Source of the DNA: a virus
Direction: 5' to 3' (one strand)
Virus record (IMG/VR): IMGVR_UViG_3300042890_005066
Location: 1-64,000 of that record
DNA length: 64,000 nt
Part shown: positions 8,733 through 17,796 of the stretch, piece by piece
How positions within the stretch are numbered: the stretch's first letter is position 1
Layout of the letters: each line of letters starts with the position of its first letter
Program-made: the position numbers and the translations under genes
Notes under the pieces: generated by a model
Databases searched by the model: none
What the model saw: the letters and a program-made list of their open reading frames with translations, nothing else
What the model was told of the DNA's origin: nothing

Positions 8733-9962
8733 TTAATAATTACCATCAGCAATAGCAGCAGTAAAGCCAATACCGCCTGCAACTAGTTTCCAAGTAGTCC
8801 CACCAGCAATAGTCTGAACCGGCGACGATCTACTTCCTGTTGTATTATTACCAAGCTGGCCAAAAGCGTTAAAACCCCACAACCATAACGCACCATCAGA
8901 TTTAACACAAGCAGTGTGCGCACTACCACACGAAACATTTTTCCAATTTGTCCCACCAGCAATAGTCTGAACCGGCGACGATCTACTTGTTACTGTATTA
9001 TTACCAAGCTGGCCAAAAGCGTTAAAACCCCACAACCACAATGTACCATCAGTCTTAACAGCAGCAGTATGACTTTGGCCACACGCAACTTGTTTCCAAT
9101 TTGTCCCACCAGCTATAGTCTGAACAGGTGAAGATCTCTTTGCTGTTGTGTTATTGCCAAGTTCGCCACTAATGTTATTACCCCCCCACAACCATAATGT
9201 ACCATCAGTTTTAACACAAGCAACATGGCCATAACCACATGATACTTGTTTCCAATTTGCCCCCCCTGTAATAGTCTGAACAGGGGAAGATTTATGCACT
9301 GTTGTATTATCACCAAGTTGACCATAACTGTTACAACCCCACAACCATAATGTACCATCAGATTTAACACCAGCAGAAAAACCCACAAACGAGCTAGATG
9401 CGGATACTTGCGTCCAATTTGCCCCACCAGTTATAGTCTGGACCGGCGACGATTTAGCCCCTGTATTACCTATACCAAGTTCACCATAGGCATTTCTGCC
9501 CCACAACCATAACGTACCGTCAGTCTTAACACCAGCAGTATGAAAATATCCGCACGCAACTTGTTTCCAATTTGTCCCCCCAGTAATTGTCTGAACAGGG
9601 GAAGATCTATCCACTATTGTATTATCGCCAAGCTGACCAGAGTAACTATTGCCACCCCACATCCATAATGTACCATCAGTTTTAACACAAGCTGTGTGCT
9701 GATAACCACATGCAGCTTGGCTCCAATTTGCCCCACCAGTGATTGTCTGGGCCGGTGACGACCTATTCACTACTGTATTATTACCAAGTTGACCAGAACT
9801 ATTGCTACCCCACATCCACAATGCTGGGGTCTTCACACCCGGTATTAAATTAGGGTAAACATCTATGATATAATCCTTTAAAACCCAACCAGTCGCCCCA
9901 AAATCAGTATTTAACATCTGATCTCTAAAGCCAGTGACTATTGTCCGATCGACAACTGTCAT
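8733..9962 (-). CDS. RCC1-repeat seven-bladed beta-propeller protein with KDYIIDVYPNL anchor
   Basis: 409 residues. The N-terminal 50 residues form a different anchor, including LKDYIIDVYPNLIPGVKTPA, which is also at the start of 50808-52031. Seven blades follow (WMWG, WMWG, WLWG five times) and the chain ends TAAIADGNY, the closing strand shared with 50808-52031. Blades are nearly identical at both protein and DNA level, e.g. the run FGQLGNN occurs in consecutive blades. The upstream gene ends one base before the ATG. Likely part of the tail-fibre/adhesin system. Confidence 0.82.
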   Translation of the reverse strand: MTVVDRTIVTGFRDQMLNTDFGATGWVLKDYIIDVYPNLIPGVKTPALWMWGSNSSGQLGNNTVVNRSSPAQTITGGANWSQAACGYQHTACVKTDGTLWMWGGNSYSGQLGDNTIVDRSSPVQTITGGTNWKQVACGYFHTAGVKTDGTLWLWGRNAYGELGIGNTGAKSSPVQTITGGANWTQVSASSSFVGFSAGVKSDGTLWLWGCNSYGQLGDNTTVHKSSPVQTITGGANWKQVSCGYGHVACVKTDGTLWLWGGNNISGELGNNTTAKRSSPVQTIAGGTNWKQVACGQSHTAAVKTDGTLWLWGFNAFGQLGNNTVTSRSSPVQTIAGGTNWKNVSCGSAHTACVKSDGALWLWGFNAFGQLGNNTTGSRSSPVQTIAGGTTWKLVAGGIGFTAAIADGNY

Positions 9963-9963
9963 A

Positions 9964-10653
9964 TCACTTCTCCTTAGATATCACGACAACAGCGTCAATA
10001 TCATCTAAAGTAGAGCAAGCATCAATCTCATTAACCTTAGCTAACTCCCAATCAAAAGCAGACTGAACACTCTTATCAACCTGCGAAAGAATATACTCAA
10101 TATCAGCCCTATTCAAATTCACCCAACCATCCTGCAACTTCCAATTTATAAACTCATCACCCAAAGGAGGCAGCTTAGAAGCCAGTAAAGACCTGGTTGC
10201 CTTGTCAGTCCTAATAGTGACAGAACGACCGACAGGTAGAAAATCGACACCAACTGTCAAACTATCAGGCACATAAGACGGAGGAGAAAAAGGCAGAGAC
10301 AGAGTTAAATCAACATTCTCCTTGTTATAACGCTCAACAGCCACCTCTTGCTTCAAATTACCCTTTGCGATATCAATATTAAGAGGACTGGTATAATAAG
10401 TCGCGATCACTCTATCCTCTTGAATATCCCATAATGGACCATCAAGATATTGGGTTCTAGGATTGCAATCCTGCCTGATTTCTATGAGTGGTAATATTCT
10501 AGTACGGAGATCAAGAGAAAATGGTACTCTGTCCTGGTCAGACATCATCACCATACCCGCTACACCAAGGTCACGCAATTCAGAATTAATACGCCCAAGA
10601 TACCATTTATCAAAGGTTATGGAAATCTGATTCATATAGACAAGAGCATACAT
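9964..10653 (-). CDS. Fibre-cassette protein of unknown function, paralogue of 52031-52732
   Basis: 229 residues. Not matched to a named family, but clearly paralogous to the 233-residue protein at 52031-52732: both start MYA(L/I)V, then share KWY(L/V)GR(I/L)NSEL(Q/R)DL, DGP..DIQED(R/K)VIA.YYT.PL and GDEFINWK/GNDFINWK followed by a W.L.N..D.E/L region. It sits at the same place in both cassettes, just upstream of the RCC1 protein with the KDYIIDVYPNL anchor. Pairing suggests a fibre-assembly or connector role. Ends with DDIDAVVVISKEK. Confidence 0.7.
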   Translation of the reverse strand: MYALVYMNQISITFDKWYLGRINSELRDLGVAGMVMMSDQDRVPFSLDLRTRILPLIEIRQDCNPRTQYLDGPLWDIQEDRVIATYYTSPLNIDIAKGNLKQEVAVERYNKENVDLTLSLPFSPPSYVPDSLTVGVDFLPVGRSVTIRTDKATRSLLASKLPPLGDEFINWKLQDGWVNLNRADIEYILSQVDKSVQSAFDWELAKVNEIDACSTLDDIDAVVVISKEK

Positions 10654-10656
10654 TTT

Positions 10657-11289
10657 TTAGACTCCTATCTCTTTAAGATCTAAAGCCACCAGAACAGCGT
10701 CAAGATCACAGACACTACCAGTAGCAAAACCGACCATATTAGAATAAACAGCAGTCGAAGTCTCAGCATCACATCTTACATAGAACAGCGTTTGTACACC
10801 ACTACTCTGAGTACCGCCAAATAGCTCAAGAGCCAAGAGTTGTGCTTTGGCATCTTCTGTAATAGAGACTACTGCGCCATAGTGTGTTGCTGGTTCCACG
10901 CCGGACCCTGATAATGGTATGTCAAAGCTATTGCCGGGTGCTATAACAGCAGCCATCGAGTTGTATTGGTCTTTAGCTGGCTCTAAGCAGACCATATAAT
11001 AGAGGTATGGTGTCGAGCTTTGGCCATCTGCGACTGTGACGTTGCCTGCGGTTGCTTCTATTGCCGTAGCTGCGTCTTGTTTTGCTTTTTCTATTTCGTA
11101 TAGCTTAACGTGTTGTGTTATAAACCCACGGATCACGCTATTTGCAAAAACAGCTTTGCTTTGCGGATTCGGGATGGTTCCTGTACCGTTTGGGTTGGGT
11201 ACTGTGTTTTGGTAGCTGAAGTTAGCAGCGATTGCATCAAATACTCTATCTGAGTCGATGTCTGCTATATAAATTGAAAGCGTTGCCAT
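10657..11289 (-). CDS. Fibre-cassette protein of unknown function, paralogue of 54007-54603
   Basis: 210 residues. It begins MATLSIYIADIDSDRVFDAI, matching MAVLSVYIPESDTDRVLNAV in 54007-54603, and both continue with an F.N.VIR.F...HVK..EI..A helix that could form a coiled coil, then an YxYxMVCLEPAKDQY / YHMVCVDAVKAQY segment and a shared F(Y/V)VRCD region. The family is unknown to me. The N-terminal helix and repeated pairing with RCC1/fibre genes suggest an oligomeric connector or chaperone. Three bases separate it from the next gene. Confidence 0.7.
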   Translation of the reverse strand: MATLSIYIADIDSDRVFDAIAANFSYQNTVPNPNGTGTIPNPQSKAVFANSVIRGFITQHVKLYEIEKAKQDAATAIEATAGNVTVADGQSSTPYLYYMVCLEPAKDQYNSMAAVIAPGNSFDIPLSGSGVEPATHYGAVVSITEDAKAQLLALELFGGTQSSGVQTLFYVRCDAETSTAVYSNMVGFATGSVCDLDAVLVALDLKEIGV

Positions 11290-11326
11290 GAGTAGCTATT
11301 CTCCATTTCCTATTATAGATTTGAGA

Positions 11327-13180
11327 TCAACCAGAGAATGTGGTTGCGAAAGTAGTATTATAACCACACTCGACCTGCTTCCAGAGAGACCCACCAGCAA
11401 GCGTCTGAATCGGTGATGACCTCCTAATTACAGTGTTATCACCAAGCTGGCCAACGCCATTAAAACCCCACACCCATAATGTACCATCATTCTTGATAGC
11501 GGCAGTATGCTTATAGCCGCACGACACATATTTCCAATTAGTGCCACCAGCGACAGTCTGGACAGGCGAAGACCTATCATTTATAGTATTGTCTCCAAGC
11601 TGGCCATAAGCGTTTGAACCCCATAACCATAAAGAACCGTCGGTCTTTATGCCAGCCATATGGCTCGCTCCAGCAGACACTTTAAACCAATCCATACTCT
11701 TTGTAAAAACCTGAACCGGTGATGATCTATTCGTGATGCTGTTATCGCCCAGTTGCCCCCAGATGTTATAACCCCATGTCCATAGAGAATAGTCAGTAGC
11801 GATAGCAGCAGAACTGCTGCTCACAGATACGTAGTTCCATCGTTTACCGGTGGCTGTGACTTGGATGGGAGAAGACCTGTTAACGACCGTATTATCCCCA
11901 AGCTGACCATAAGCGTTACCACCCCAAAGCCATAGAGTATTATCATCTTTGATACCTGCAGAAGATAGTCCACCACCTGTTGCCTGCAACCAGTTAGTTG
12001 CAGTTCCCACTTGAATTGGTGAGGACTTATTCACTGACGTAATATCACCGAGCTGACCACTACTATTTAACCCCCATGTCCAAATAGTATTATCAGTCTT
12101 AGTCGCCACTGCATGGAGAGACATAGAAAGATACTTCCAATTAGTTCCGCCAGCAACAGTCTGAACTGGTGATGATCTGTATGTAGTTGAAGTGTTTTGA
12201 CCAAGCTCACCAGCAGTATTGTAACCCCATGTCCACAAAGTACCATCGGACTTGATACCGCCTGACCTATAAAAACTCCTTGCAGCTTGTTCCCAATTTC
12301 CGCCGAAATCCACTGTCTGAACCGGCGTAGATCTGTTAGTTATAGAATTATCACCGAGCTGACCAAATTGATTAACCCCAAACACAAATAATTTGCTACC
12401 AACATACTGATCTATCAACCAAGCATCAGTAATGAAAAGATCATTTAATTTGGTACCACCAGCATAAAATGTGCTCTTCCCAGTTCCATATGACAACCAC
12501 CCTACGGTGCCGTGCGACTTTGTTGTCGCAACAGCGACATCTGAGGTATTACTGGCACCAAAAAGACCCGTTCCGCTCCATTGCAAATCGTTACTAATAA
12601 TGCCGGTGCCATATGAGCCACCAGAATTCAAATTAATAGTAAACCCACCCTCCGTATCCGTAACGTTATTGTTGAATTTCCAGTAATGAGATAAATTTAA
12701 CGGGTACGGAGAGGTTAACTCTGTAGGTGCTCCACCATTGTAGATCGTGGTTAGGTTTACTGGGGTCGCATCAGTACCTTGATAAATCTGAACTTCATCA
12801 ACCGAGTCATAGAAGCCGATTGTATTAAAGCTCCTAGCGCCCGCCCCACCAGCCCCAATCGCAGTAAACGCTCCAGCATTTACACTATACCTATATCTTG
12901 GATTCTGAGGTACGTCATCAGCGCACCTTATCGCAAGCATATACCAAGTATCTGCAGTAGCGGCGCTAGCCGTTGTCGGGCCTAAAACCAAAGAACCATT
13001 CAAGCCTTCCACTACCCAATTACCAGAGCTGTAGGAAAACGAGATCATGCAGTTAGTATTAGGTGGTGTATTGTCGTCCACCCCGTTATCCAGCTTGAAC
13101 CCTGATTTAACTCCTGCTGAGCTACGGTATTTGCACCATGCCACCATCGTCCAATCGCGTGCTGTTATAATTGCTGGCAT
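11327..13180 (-). CDS. LamG/ConA-like domain fused to RCC1 seven-bladed propeller
   Basis: 617 residues. Residues about 1-195 look like a concanavalin A/LamG-type beta sandwich (WTMVAWCKYRS, DTWYMLAIRCAD, VDEVQIYQG, SHYWKFNNNVTDTEGG), a fold that often binds sugars. Residues about 235-265 carry the anchor-like stretch FYAGGTKLNDLFITDA(W)..DQYV, also found at the N-terminus of 52745-54007. Seven RCC1 blades follow (FVFG, WTWG, WTWG, WLWG, WTWG, WLWG, WVWG). So a whole carbohydrate-binding-like domain was placed in front of an existing anchor-propeller unit. It lies 3 bases after the S74 fibre gene. Confidence 0.78.
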   Translation of the reverse strand: MPAIITARDWTMVAWCKYRSSAGVKSGFKLDNGVDDNTPPNTNCMISFSYSSGNWVVEGLNGSLVLGPTTASAATADTWYMLAIRCADDVPQNPRYRYSVNAGAFTAIGAGGAGARSFNTIGFYDSVDEVQIYQGTDATPVNLTTIYNGGAPTELTSPYPLNLSHYWKFNNNVTDTEGGFTINLNSGGSYGTGIISNDLQWSGTGLFGASNTSDVAVATTKSHGTVGWLSYGTGKSTFYAGGTKLNDLFITDAWLIDQYVGSKLFVFGVNQFGQLGDNSITNRSTPVQTVDFGGNWEQAARSFYRSGGIKSDGTLWTWGYNTAGELGQNTSTTYRSSPVQTVAGGTNWKYLSMSLHAVATKTDNTIWTWGLNSSGQLGDITSVNKSSPIQVGTATNWLQATGGGLSSAGIKDDNTLWLWGGNAYGQLGDNTVVNRSSPIQVTATGKRWNYVSVSSSSAAIATDYSLWTWGYNIWGQLGDNSITNRSSPVQVFTKSMDWFKVSAGASHMAGIKTDGSLWLWGSNAYGQLGDNTINDRSSPVQTVAGGTNWKYVSCGYKHTAAIKNDGTLWVWGFNGVGQLGDNTVIRRSSPIQTLAGGSLWKQVECGYNTTFATTFSG

Positions 13181-13183
13181 TTA

Positions 13184-16100
13184 TCATTCTCCTATGAGCT
13201 TGTTGTATTTCTCTTCGAGCTCATTGTATTTGATGCTCAATTCCTTTATTGCTTCCACCAGTAAGCTAGCCACATTGCCATAAGCCAATGATTTAACACC
13301 ATCGTGTTCTTTCACAAGGTCTGGTAGCACTTTCTCTACCTCTTGCGCTATAAATCCTAAGCTATGGATGCCGGTATCTTTCCAGTCAAATTCAACACCT
13401 CGGAGCTTGCTGACTTTATTAAGAGCATCTTCAATTGTTGAGATATTTTCTTTAAGTCTTTCATCCGAGTTCACGATGATATTACCACCAGCTGTGAAAT
13501 CACCGGTCGCTGGGTTAAAAGTTAGCTTTGTGGATGAAACATTAGCGGTCGTGATAGCACCGGAAGTAGCGCTCGTGAATACCAAATACCGCGTAGCTGC
13601 AGTGGTTGTGTCATCAACTATCGTCGTGCCACCAGTAATATCAGTAAGAAAAGCTATAGTCTGTCGGGTAGTAGAAGGCGAAAAATATAGCCTAGTCCCA
13701 TCAAACTCCATATTGCCAGCAGCTATAGTAGTCATATTCGTGCCGCTGGTAAACCTCAAAGGTCCCGTTGATGCGGTACCGGCAACGAGATTTACAACTT
13801 TAGATGATAGCGTTTCCGCACCTGCTAATGTCGCCAAGGTACCAGTCGTCGGGAGAGTAACTGAAGTTATCCCGGTGGCGACAAATGTTCGTGCAAAAGC
13901 ACCAGAGTGCGTGATATTGCCAGCCATTGTTAACGTGAAGCCGGTATTTGCGATCCCTGTGCCACCGTACTGACCAGGAATAACATTCCCGTTCCAAGTG
14001 GTATTCGTAGACAAGGTTTTATTCGTGAATGATTCAATGCCCGTCAGAGTCGCTAAAGTCCCAGTAGTGGGTAACGTGACCGATGTGGTACCGGTGGCTG
14101 TTAATGTACGGGCAAAAGCCCCAGCGTGAGAAACGTTACCAGCCATCGTTAGAGTGAAGCCAGTATTCGCTATACCTGTACCGCCATATTGACCAGGAAT
14201 CACATTACCATTCCAAGTCGTATTAGTCGACAATGTCTTATTAGTAAAAGACTCTATACCAGTTAAAGTAGCGAGAGTCCCAGTAGTGGGTAATGTAACT
14301 GATGTAGTTCCGGTGGCAGTAAGTGTAGTAGCAAACGCACCACTAGTGGTAAGATTCCCACCGATAGTGATTGTCTTGCCGGTGTTTGCTATCCCAGTAC
14401 CACCGTATTGCCCTGCTATTACAGTTCCGGTCCAAGTCCCTGTCATCGCACTATCAAGGTAAGCGACGACTTTTCTAGCACCAGCAACAGAAAAATAATA
14501 ATTAGCATTGTCAAACTCTATGGAACCATTCGCTACAGCAGTAGTATTAGCTCCTGAGGTAAGTCTTAGCCCAGCGACTGTAGTGTTACCAGCGCCTGTG
14601 GTAATATACTTATTGCTAAGTGATTCAGTGCCAGCTAATGTAGACAAAGTCCCAGTTGTGGGTAACGTTATTGAAGTGTTAGCAGTAGATGTAAAAGTAG
14701 TAGTAAAAGCACCGCTGGTGGTAAGATTCCCGCCAATAGTGATTGTTTTACCAGTGTTCGCTATCCCAGTCCCGCCATACTGGCCCAGCACCACATTGCC
14801 ATTATAATCAACATTAGTCGATAATGTCTTATTAGTAAAAGTCTCTGAGCCAGCCAATGTCGCTAAAGTTCCAGCAGTGGGTAAAGTAACTGAAGTATTA
14901 GCAGTGGAAGTTAAAGTAGTGGTGAAAGCACCAGATGTCGTAAAATCACCGCCAATTGTAATAGTCTTACCAGTGTTAGCGATACCTGTACCACCGTACT
15001 GACCTGCTATAACATTTCCATTCCACGCCGTATTAGTTGATAATGTCTTGTTGGTAAAAGTCTCGGACCCAGCTAACGTTGACAAAGTCCCAGCAGTAGG
15101 CAACGTTACACTGGTGCCTGCAGTTGCTGTTAAAGTCGTATCGAAAGCACCAGATGTCGTGAAATTACCACCGATGGTGATAATCCTACCAGTGTTGGCC
15201 ACGCCTGTACCACCGTATTGACCGGGGATAACATTACCATTCCAAGTCGTGTTAGTTGACAATGTTTTATTAGTTAATGTTTCTGATCCTGCTAGCGTCG
15301 CGAGAGTCCCAGCCGTAGGCAAAGTGACTGATGTAGTGCCAGTGGCAGTTAAAGTAGTAGTAAACGCACCACTAGTAGTAAGATTCCCGCCGATAGTAAT
15401 AGTTTTGCCAGTGTTTGCGATTCCAGTACCACCGTACTGCCCAGCTACTACAGCCCCCGCCCAAGTGCCAGTTAAAGTGCTATCTGTGTAAGCATTGACT
15501 TTTCTAGCACCAGCCACAGAAAAATAAAAATTCGTATTGTCGAATTCTATAGAACCATTCGCTACCGCAGTAGTATTCGCACCAGAAGTCAGCACTAACC
15601 CAGCTATCGAAGTATTGCCCGCACCAGTTGTGATGTACTTGTTGCTTAAGGATTCAGTGCCAGTTAACGTTGCTAGCGTTCCGGTCGTAGGCAAAGTCAC
15701 TGAAGTGTTAGCAGTAGAAGTTAAAGTAGTAGTGAAAGCCCCAGATGTCGTGAAATTGCCACCAATCGTTATGGTTTTACCTGTATTCGCTACTCCAGTA
15801 CCACCGTACTGTCCTCCAATGACATTACCGTTCCACGTCGTATTTGTCGACAACGTCTTATTAGTTAATGTTTCTGACCCAGCTAGCGTTGATAAAGTAC
15901 CAGCCGTAGGTAACGTTACACTAGTGCCTGCGGTGGCTATTAAGGTAGTATCGAAAGCTCCAGATGTAGTTAAATTCCCACCTATAGTGATGGTCTTGCC
16001 GGTATTTGCTACTCCTGTTCCACCATACTGCCCTGCTATAATATTACCATTCCAAGTCGTATTAGTTGATAGCGTTTTATTAGTAAAAGATTCTATACCA

Positions 16101-16861
16101 GCTAACGTGGCTAGGGTCCCAGCAGTTGGTAACGTAACGGATGTGGCTCCAGTAGCTGTAAAAGTCTGGGCAAAAGCCCCAGCGTGAGAAACGTTACCAG
16201 CCATCGTTAGAGTGAAGCCAGTATTTGCTATCCCCGTACCACCGTATTGACCGGGGATGACATTCCCGTTCCAAGTGGTATTCGTAGACATAGTCTTATT
16301 GGTAAACGATTCAATACCAGCTAGAGTCGACAAAATGCCAGCGGTAGGCAATGTAACACTAGTATTAGCAGTAGAAGTAAAAGTCGTGGTAAAGGCGCCA
16401 GATGTCGTAAGATTACCACCTATCGTTATAGTCTTACCGGTATTAGCGATCCCCGTACCACCGTATTGGCCAGATATCAAATTACCGTTGTAGTCTACGT
16501 TCGTTGATAATGTCTTGTTAGTGAGTGTCTGTACGTCCGTTAATGTGGCGTAGTTCACGATCTGATTCGCTGGCAGCGTTACAAAAACATTTTTCGTGCC
16601 TGTGCTGAATGTTACGACAGTGTTGGAGTTACTGCTTTTTAATACTGTTGTTCTTGTGAAAGTCGTTGGAGCACTTAAAGTTCCTAGACCTATTTCCCAC
16701 TCTGTTGTGCCTGGGTTCTCGATAACGTAGTAGCAAGTATTGCCTACCCCTATGGTGGCGTTAAATGTTTGATATCCAGTCGCGGCCCCGGCTAGCGTAA
16801 TATTAGTTGCGCCTGTAGTCTCGCTAGTCTCTTTCACTCTATCAGCTATTACCAGGGGCAT
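13184..16861 (-). CDS. Repetitive tail fibre with C-terminal S74 intramolecular chaperone (cassette 1)
   Basis: 1225 residues. The N-terminal 100 residues (LVIADRVKETSETTG..., TCYYVIENPGTTEWEIGLG) are the attachment-type region seen in phage fibres. The shaft has about eleven repeats of 65-70 residues built around GQYGGTG(I/V)ANTG, GGNLTTSGAF, SVTLPTAGTLATLAG and NKTLSTNTTWNGN. The C-terminus is an endosialidase-type chaperone (peptidase S74) with SDERLKENI; the predicted Ser/Lys autocleavage dyad is Ser1132 and Lys1137, spaced five apart as in the family, followed by GFIAQEVE and a coiled-coil tail. It should trimerise and cut itself during folding. Ribosome site TAAGGAGAAATTTTATG. It probably heads the cassette 1 transcript. 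Confidence 0.88.
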   Translation of the reverse strand: MPLVIADRVKETSETTGATNITLAGAATGYQTFNATIGVGNTCYYVIENPGTTEWEIGLGTLSAPTTFTRTTVLKSSNSNTVVTFSTGTKNVFVTLPANQIVNYATLTDVQTLTNKTLSTNVDYNGNLISGQYGGTGIANTGKTITIGGNLTTSGAFTTTFTSTANTSVTLPTAGILSTLAGIESFTNKTMSTNTTWNGNVIPGQYGGTGIANTGFTLTMAGNVSHAGAFAQTFTATGATSVTLPTAGTLATLAGIESFTNKTLSTNTTWNGNIIAGQYGGTGVANTGKTITIGGNLTTSGAFDTTLIATAGTSVTLPTAGTLSTLAGSETLTNKTLSTNTTWNGNVIGGQYGGTGVANTGKTITIGGNFTTSGAFTTTLTSTANTSVTLPTTGTLATLTGTESLSNKYITTGAGNTSIAGLVLTSGANTTAVANGSIEFDNTNFYFSVAGARKVNAYTDSTLTGTWAGAVVAGQYGGTGIANTGKTITIGGNLTTSGAFTTTLTATGTTSVTLPTAGTLATLAGSETLTNKTLSTNTTWNGNVIPGQYGGTGVANTGRIITIGGNFTTSGAFDTTLTATAGTSVTLPTAGTLSTLAGSETFTNKTLSTNTAWNGNVIAGQYGGTGIANTGKTITIGGDFTTSGAFTTTLTSTANTSVTLPTAGTLATLAGSETFTNKTLSTNVDYNGNVVLGQYGGTGIANTGKTITIGGNLTTSGAFTTTFTSTANTSITLPTTGTLSTLAGTESLSNKYITTGAGNTTVAGLRLTSGANTTAVANGSIEFDNANYYFSVAGARKVVAYLDSAMTGTWTGTVIAGQYGGTGIANTGKTITIGGNLTTSGAFATTLTATGTTSVTLPTTGTLATLTGIESFTNKTLSTNTTWNGNVIPGQYGGTGIANTGFTLTMAGNVSHAGAFARTLTATGTTSVTLPTTGTLATLTGIESFTNKTLSTNTTWNGNVIPGQYGGTGIANTGFTLTMAGNITHSGAFARTFVATGITSVTLPTTGTLATLAGAETLSSKVVNLVAGTASTGPLRFTSGTNMTTIAAGNMEFDGTRLYFSPSTTRQTIAFLTDITGGTTIVDDTTTAATRYLVFTSATSGAITTANVSSTKLTFNPATGDFTAGGNIIVNSDERLKENISTIEDALNKVSKLRGVEFDWKDTGIHSLGFIAQEVEKVLPDLVKEHDGVKSLAYGNVASLLVEAIKELSIKYNELEEKYNKLIGE
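13900..16560 (-). repeat. About eleven 200-bp coding repeats of the fibre shaft
   Basis: The shaft of the fibre is built from in-frame units of about 200 bp with high DNA identity to one another and to the units of the second fibre (55300-59400). Two unit types alternate: one with ITIGGNLTTSGAF and one with LTMAGNVSHAGAF. A longer unit carries NKYITTGAGNT and SIEFDN(T/A)N(F/Y)YFSVAGARK inserts. Confidence 0.8.
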
Positions 16862-16960
16862 AAAATTTCTCCTTAGGCTAAGATATATTTGTTACAAGTA
16901 AATATACGGTACCTAAAAATTATAGTCGCTAATGGCTATAGACACATAATAGGATAGAAT

Positions 16961-17269
16961 ATGTATAACCCTGAAAAACCGACATTTAACGTCTCCGAAC
17001 CATTTCTAGGTGTCACGAGCGTACAGCTAAACAGACCCATGGTAGACCTACTGATAAACGTGCTGCAAGACCAAGAAGGCCAACTAGAAAAAGAAGTATG
17101 GGCATTAGTCAGAGCTTTAAACGACCCAGCTGGCTGTAGAGAAATGAGAGCACAACGCAAACGCCTCATTAGACCGACAAGACCAAGATACAACACAAGA
17201 TACAACCAATACGAAGAATACGAACAAGACACAGAAATAGACGAAACACAAGACCAACCAAACGAATAA
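16961..17269 (+). CDS. Hypothetical protein with basic, Arg/Tyr-rich C-terminal part
   Basis: 102 residues. A compact N-terminal part (about 1-60; EGQLEKEVWALVRALND) is followed by a very basic stretch RAQRKRLIRPTRPRYNTRY and an acidic Glu/Asp/Gln tail. No family recognised. The gene is on the plus strand, divergent from the fibre gene, with an AGGATAG purine-rich site just before the ATG, and a strong hairpin terminator immediately after its stop supports the strand call over the antisense frame. A small nucleic-acid-binding role is possible. Confidence 0.65.
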   Translation: MYNPEKPTFNVSEPFLGVTSVQLNRPMVDLLINVLQDQEGQLEKEVWALVRALNDPAGCREMRAQRKRLIRPTRPRYNTRYNQYEEYEQDTEIDETQDQPNE

Positions 17270-17273
17270 TCAC

Positions 17274-17299
17274 AAGGCACGGTGAAAACCGTGCCTTTT
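17274..17299 (+). terminator. Rho-independent-type terminator
   Basis: Perfect 10-bp stem (AAGGCACGGT / ACCGTGCCTT) closed by a GAAA tetraloop, followed by TTC. It lies five bases after the stop of the plus-strand gene and just before the end of the minus-strand gene at 17299-17796, so it may serve both converging transcripts. Confidence 0.75.
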
Positions 17300-17796
17300 C
17301 AATAGACCTTACAATTATCAACCATAAAATCACCGATATTAGTCTTAATAATAACATCATAAACATCAGACTCAAGAGCTATCACCTTCACACCATAATG
17401 TGCTGAATGAATATGCTCAACAAGCTTCTTAATCTCACCATCGACAACGATCTGAGAATAGCAAACCGGGCAAATTAACTGAACAGTTTCCTCCCACAAA
17501 TCGTCTAATAAAAAAAGAAACTCTAGATATTCATAAAATTTAGCCTTGTATACTTCATCGTACGAGAAGCATACTTGGTCCATCACGACAGAAAAATAAT
17601 ACCTCTCATCATCAAATCGTTTTATTTCGATAGAACCAAGCTTTACAGTATCATCGTTGATAATATGCACACACTCACCCGAAAGTCTAAAAGGACCATT
17701 CTTCCTAGTGCTAAAAGCTTCAGCTATTCTCTTGATGCGTCTGATCTTACCGCCAGTAGCGATACCCAAAACATCATACATCATCATTGTCACCAT
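17299..17796 (-). CDS. Hypothetical protein with possible C2H2-type zinc finger
   Basis: 165 residues. Not recognised. Near residues 107-135 there is a CPVCYSQ segment followed by KKLVEHIHSAHYG, i.e. two Cys then spaced His residues, compatible with a single zinc finger. The N-terminal part contains GGKIRRIKRIAEAFSTRK, which is basic. It overlaps the start region of the PD-(D/E)XK gene's 3' end by 23 bases, so the two are co-transcribed. Confidence 0.65.
   Translation of the reverse strand: MVTMMMYDVLGIATGGKIRRIKRIAEAFSTRKNGPFRLSGECVHIINDDTVKLGSIEIKRFDDERYYFSVVMDQVCFSYDEVYKAKFYEYLEFLFLLDDLWEETVQLICPVCYSQIVVDGEIKKLVEHIHSAHYGVKVIALESDVYDVIIKTNIGDFMVDNCKVY

Noticed and set aside
13368-16493. 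Long plus-strand frames opposite the cassette 1 fibre (e.g. 15537-16187, rich in Val, Ala and Pro)
   Set aside because: They are antisense shadows of a low-complexity repetitive gene; they repeat with the same period, lack ribosome sites and have no domain signs.
16936-17280. Minus-strand frame of 114 codons
   Set aside because: The plus-strand frame has a ribosome site and terminator, and the minus frame has an unlikely Cys/Ser/Leu-rich composition.
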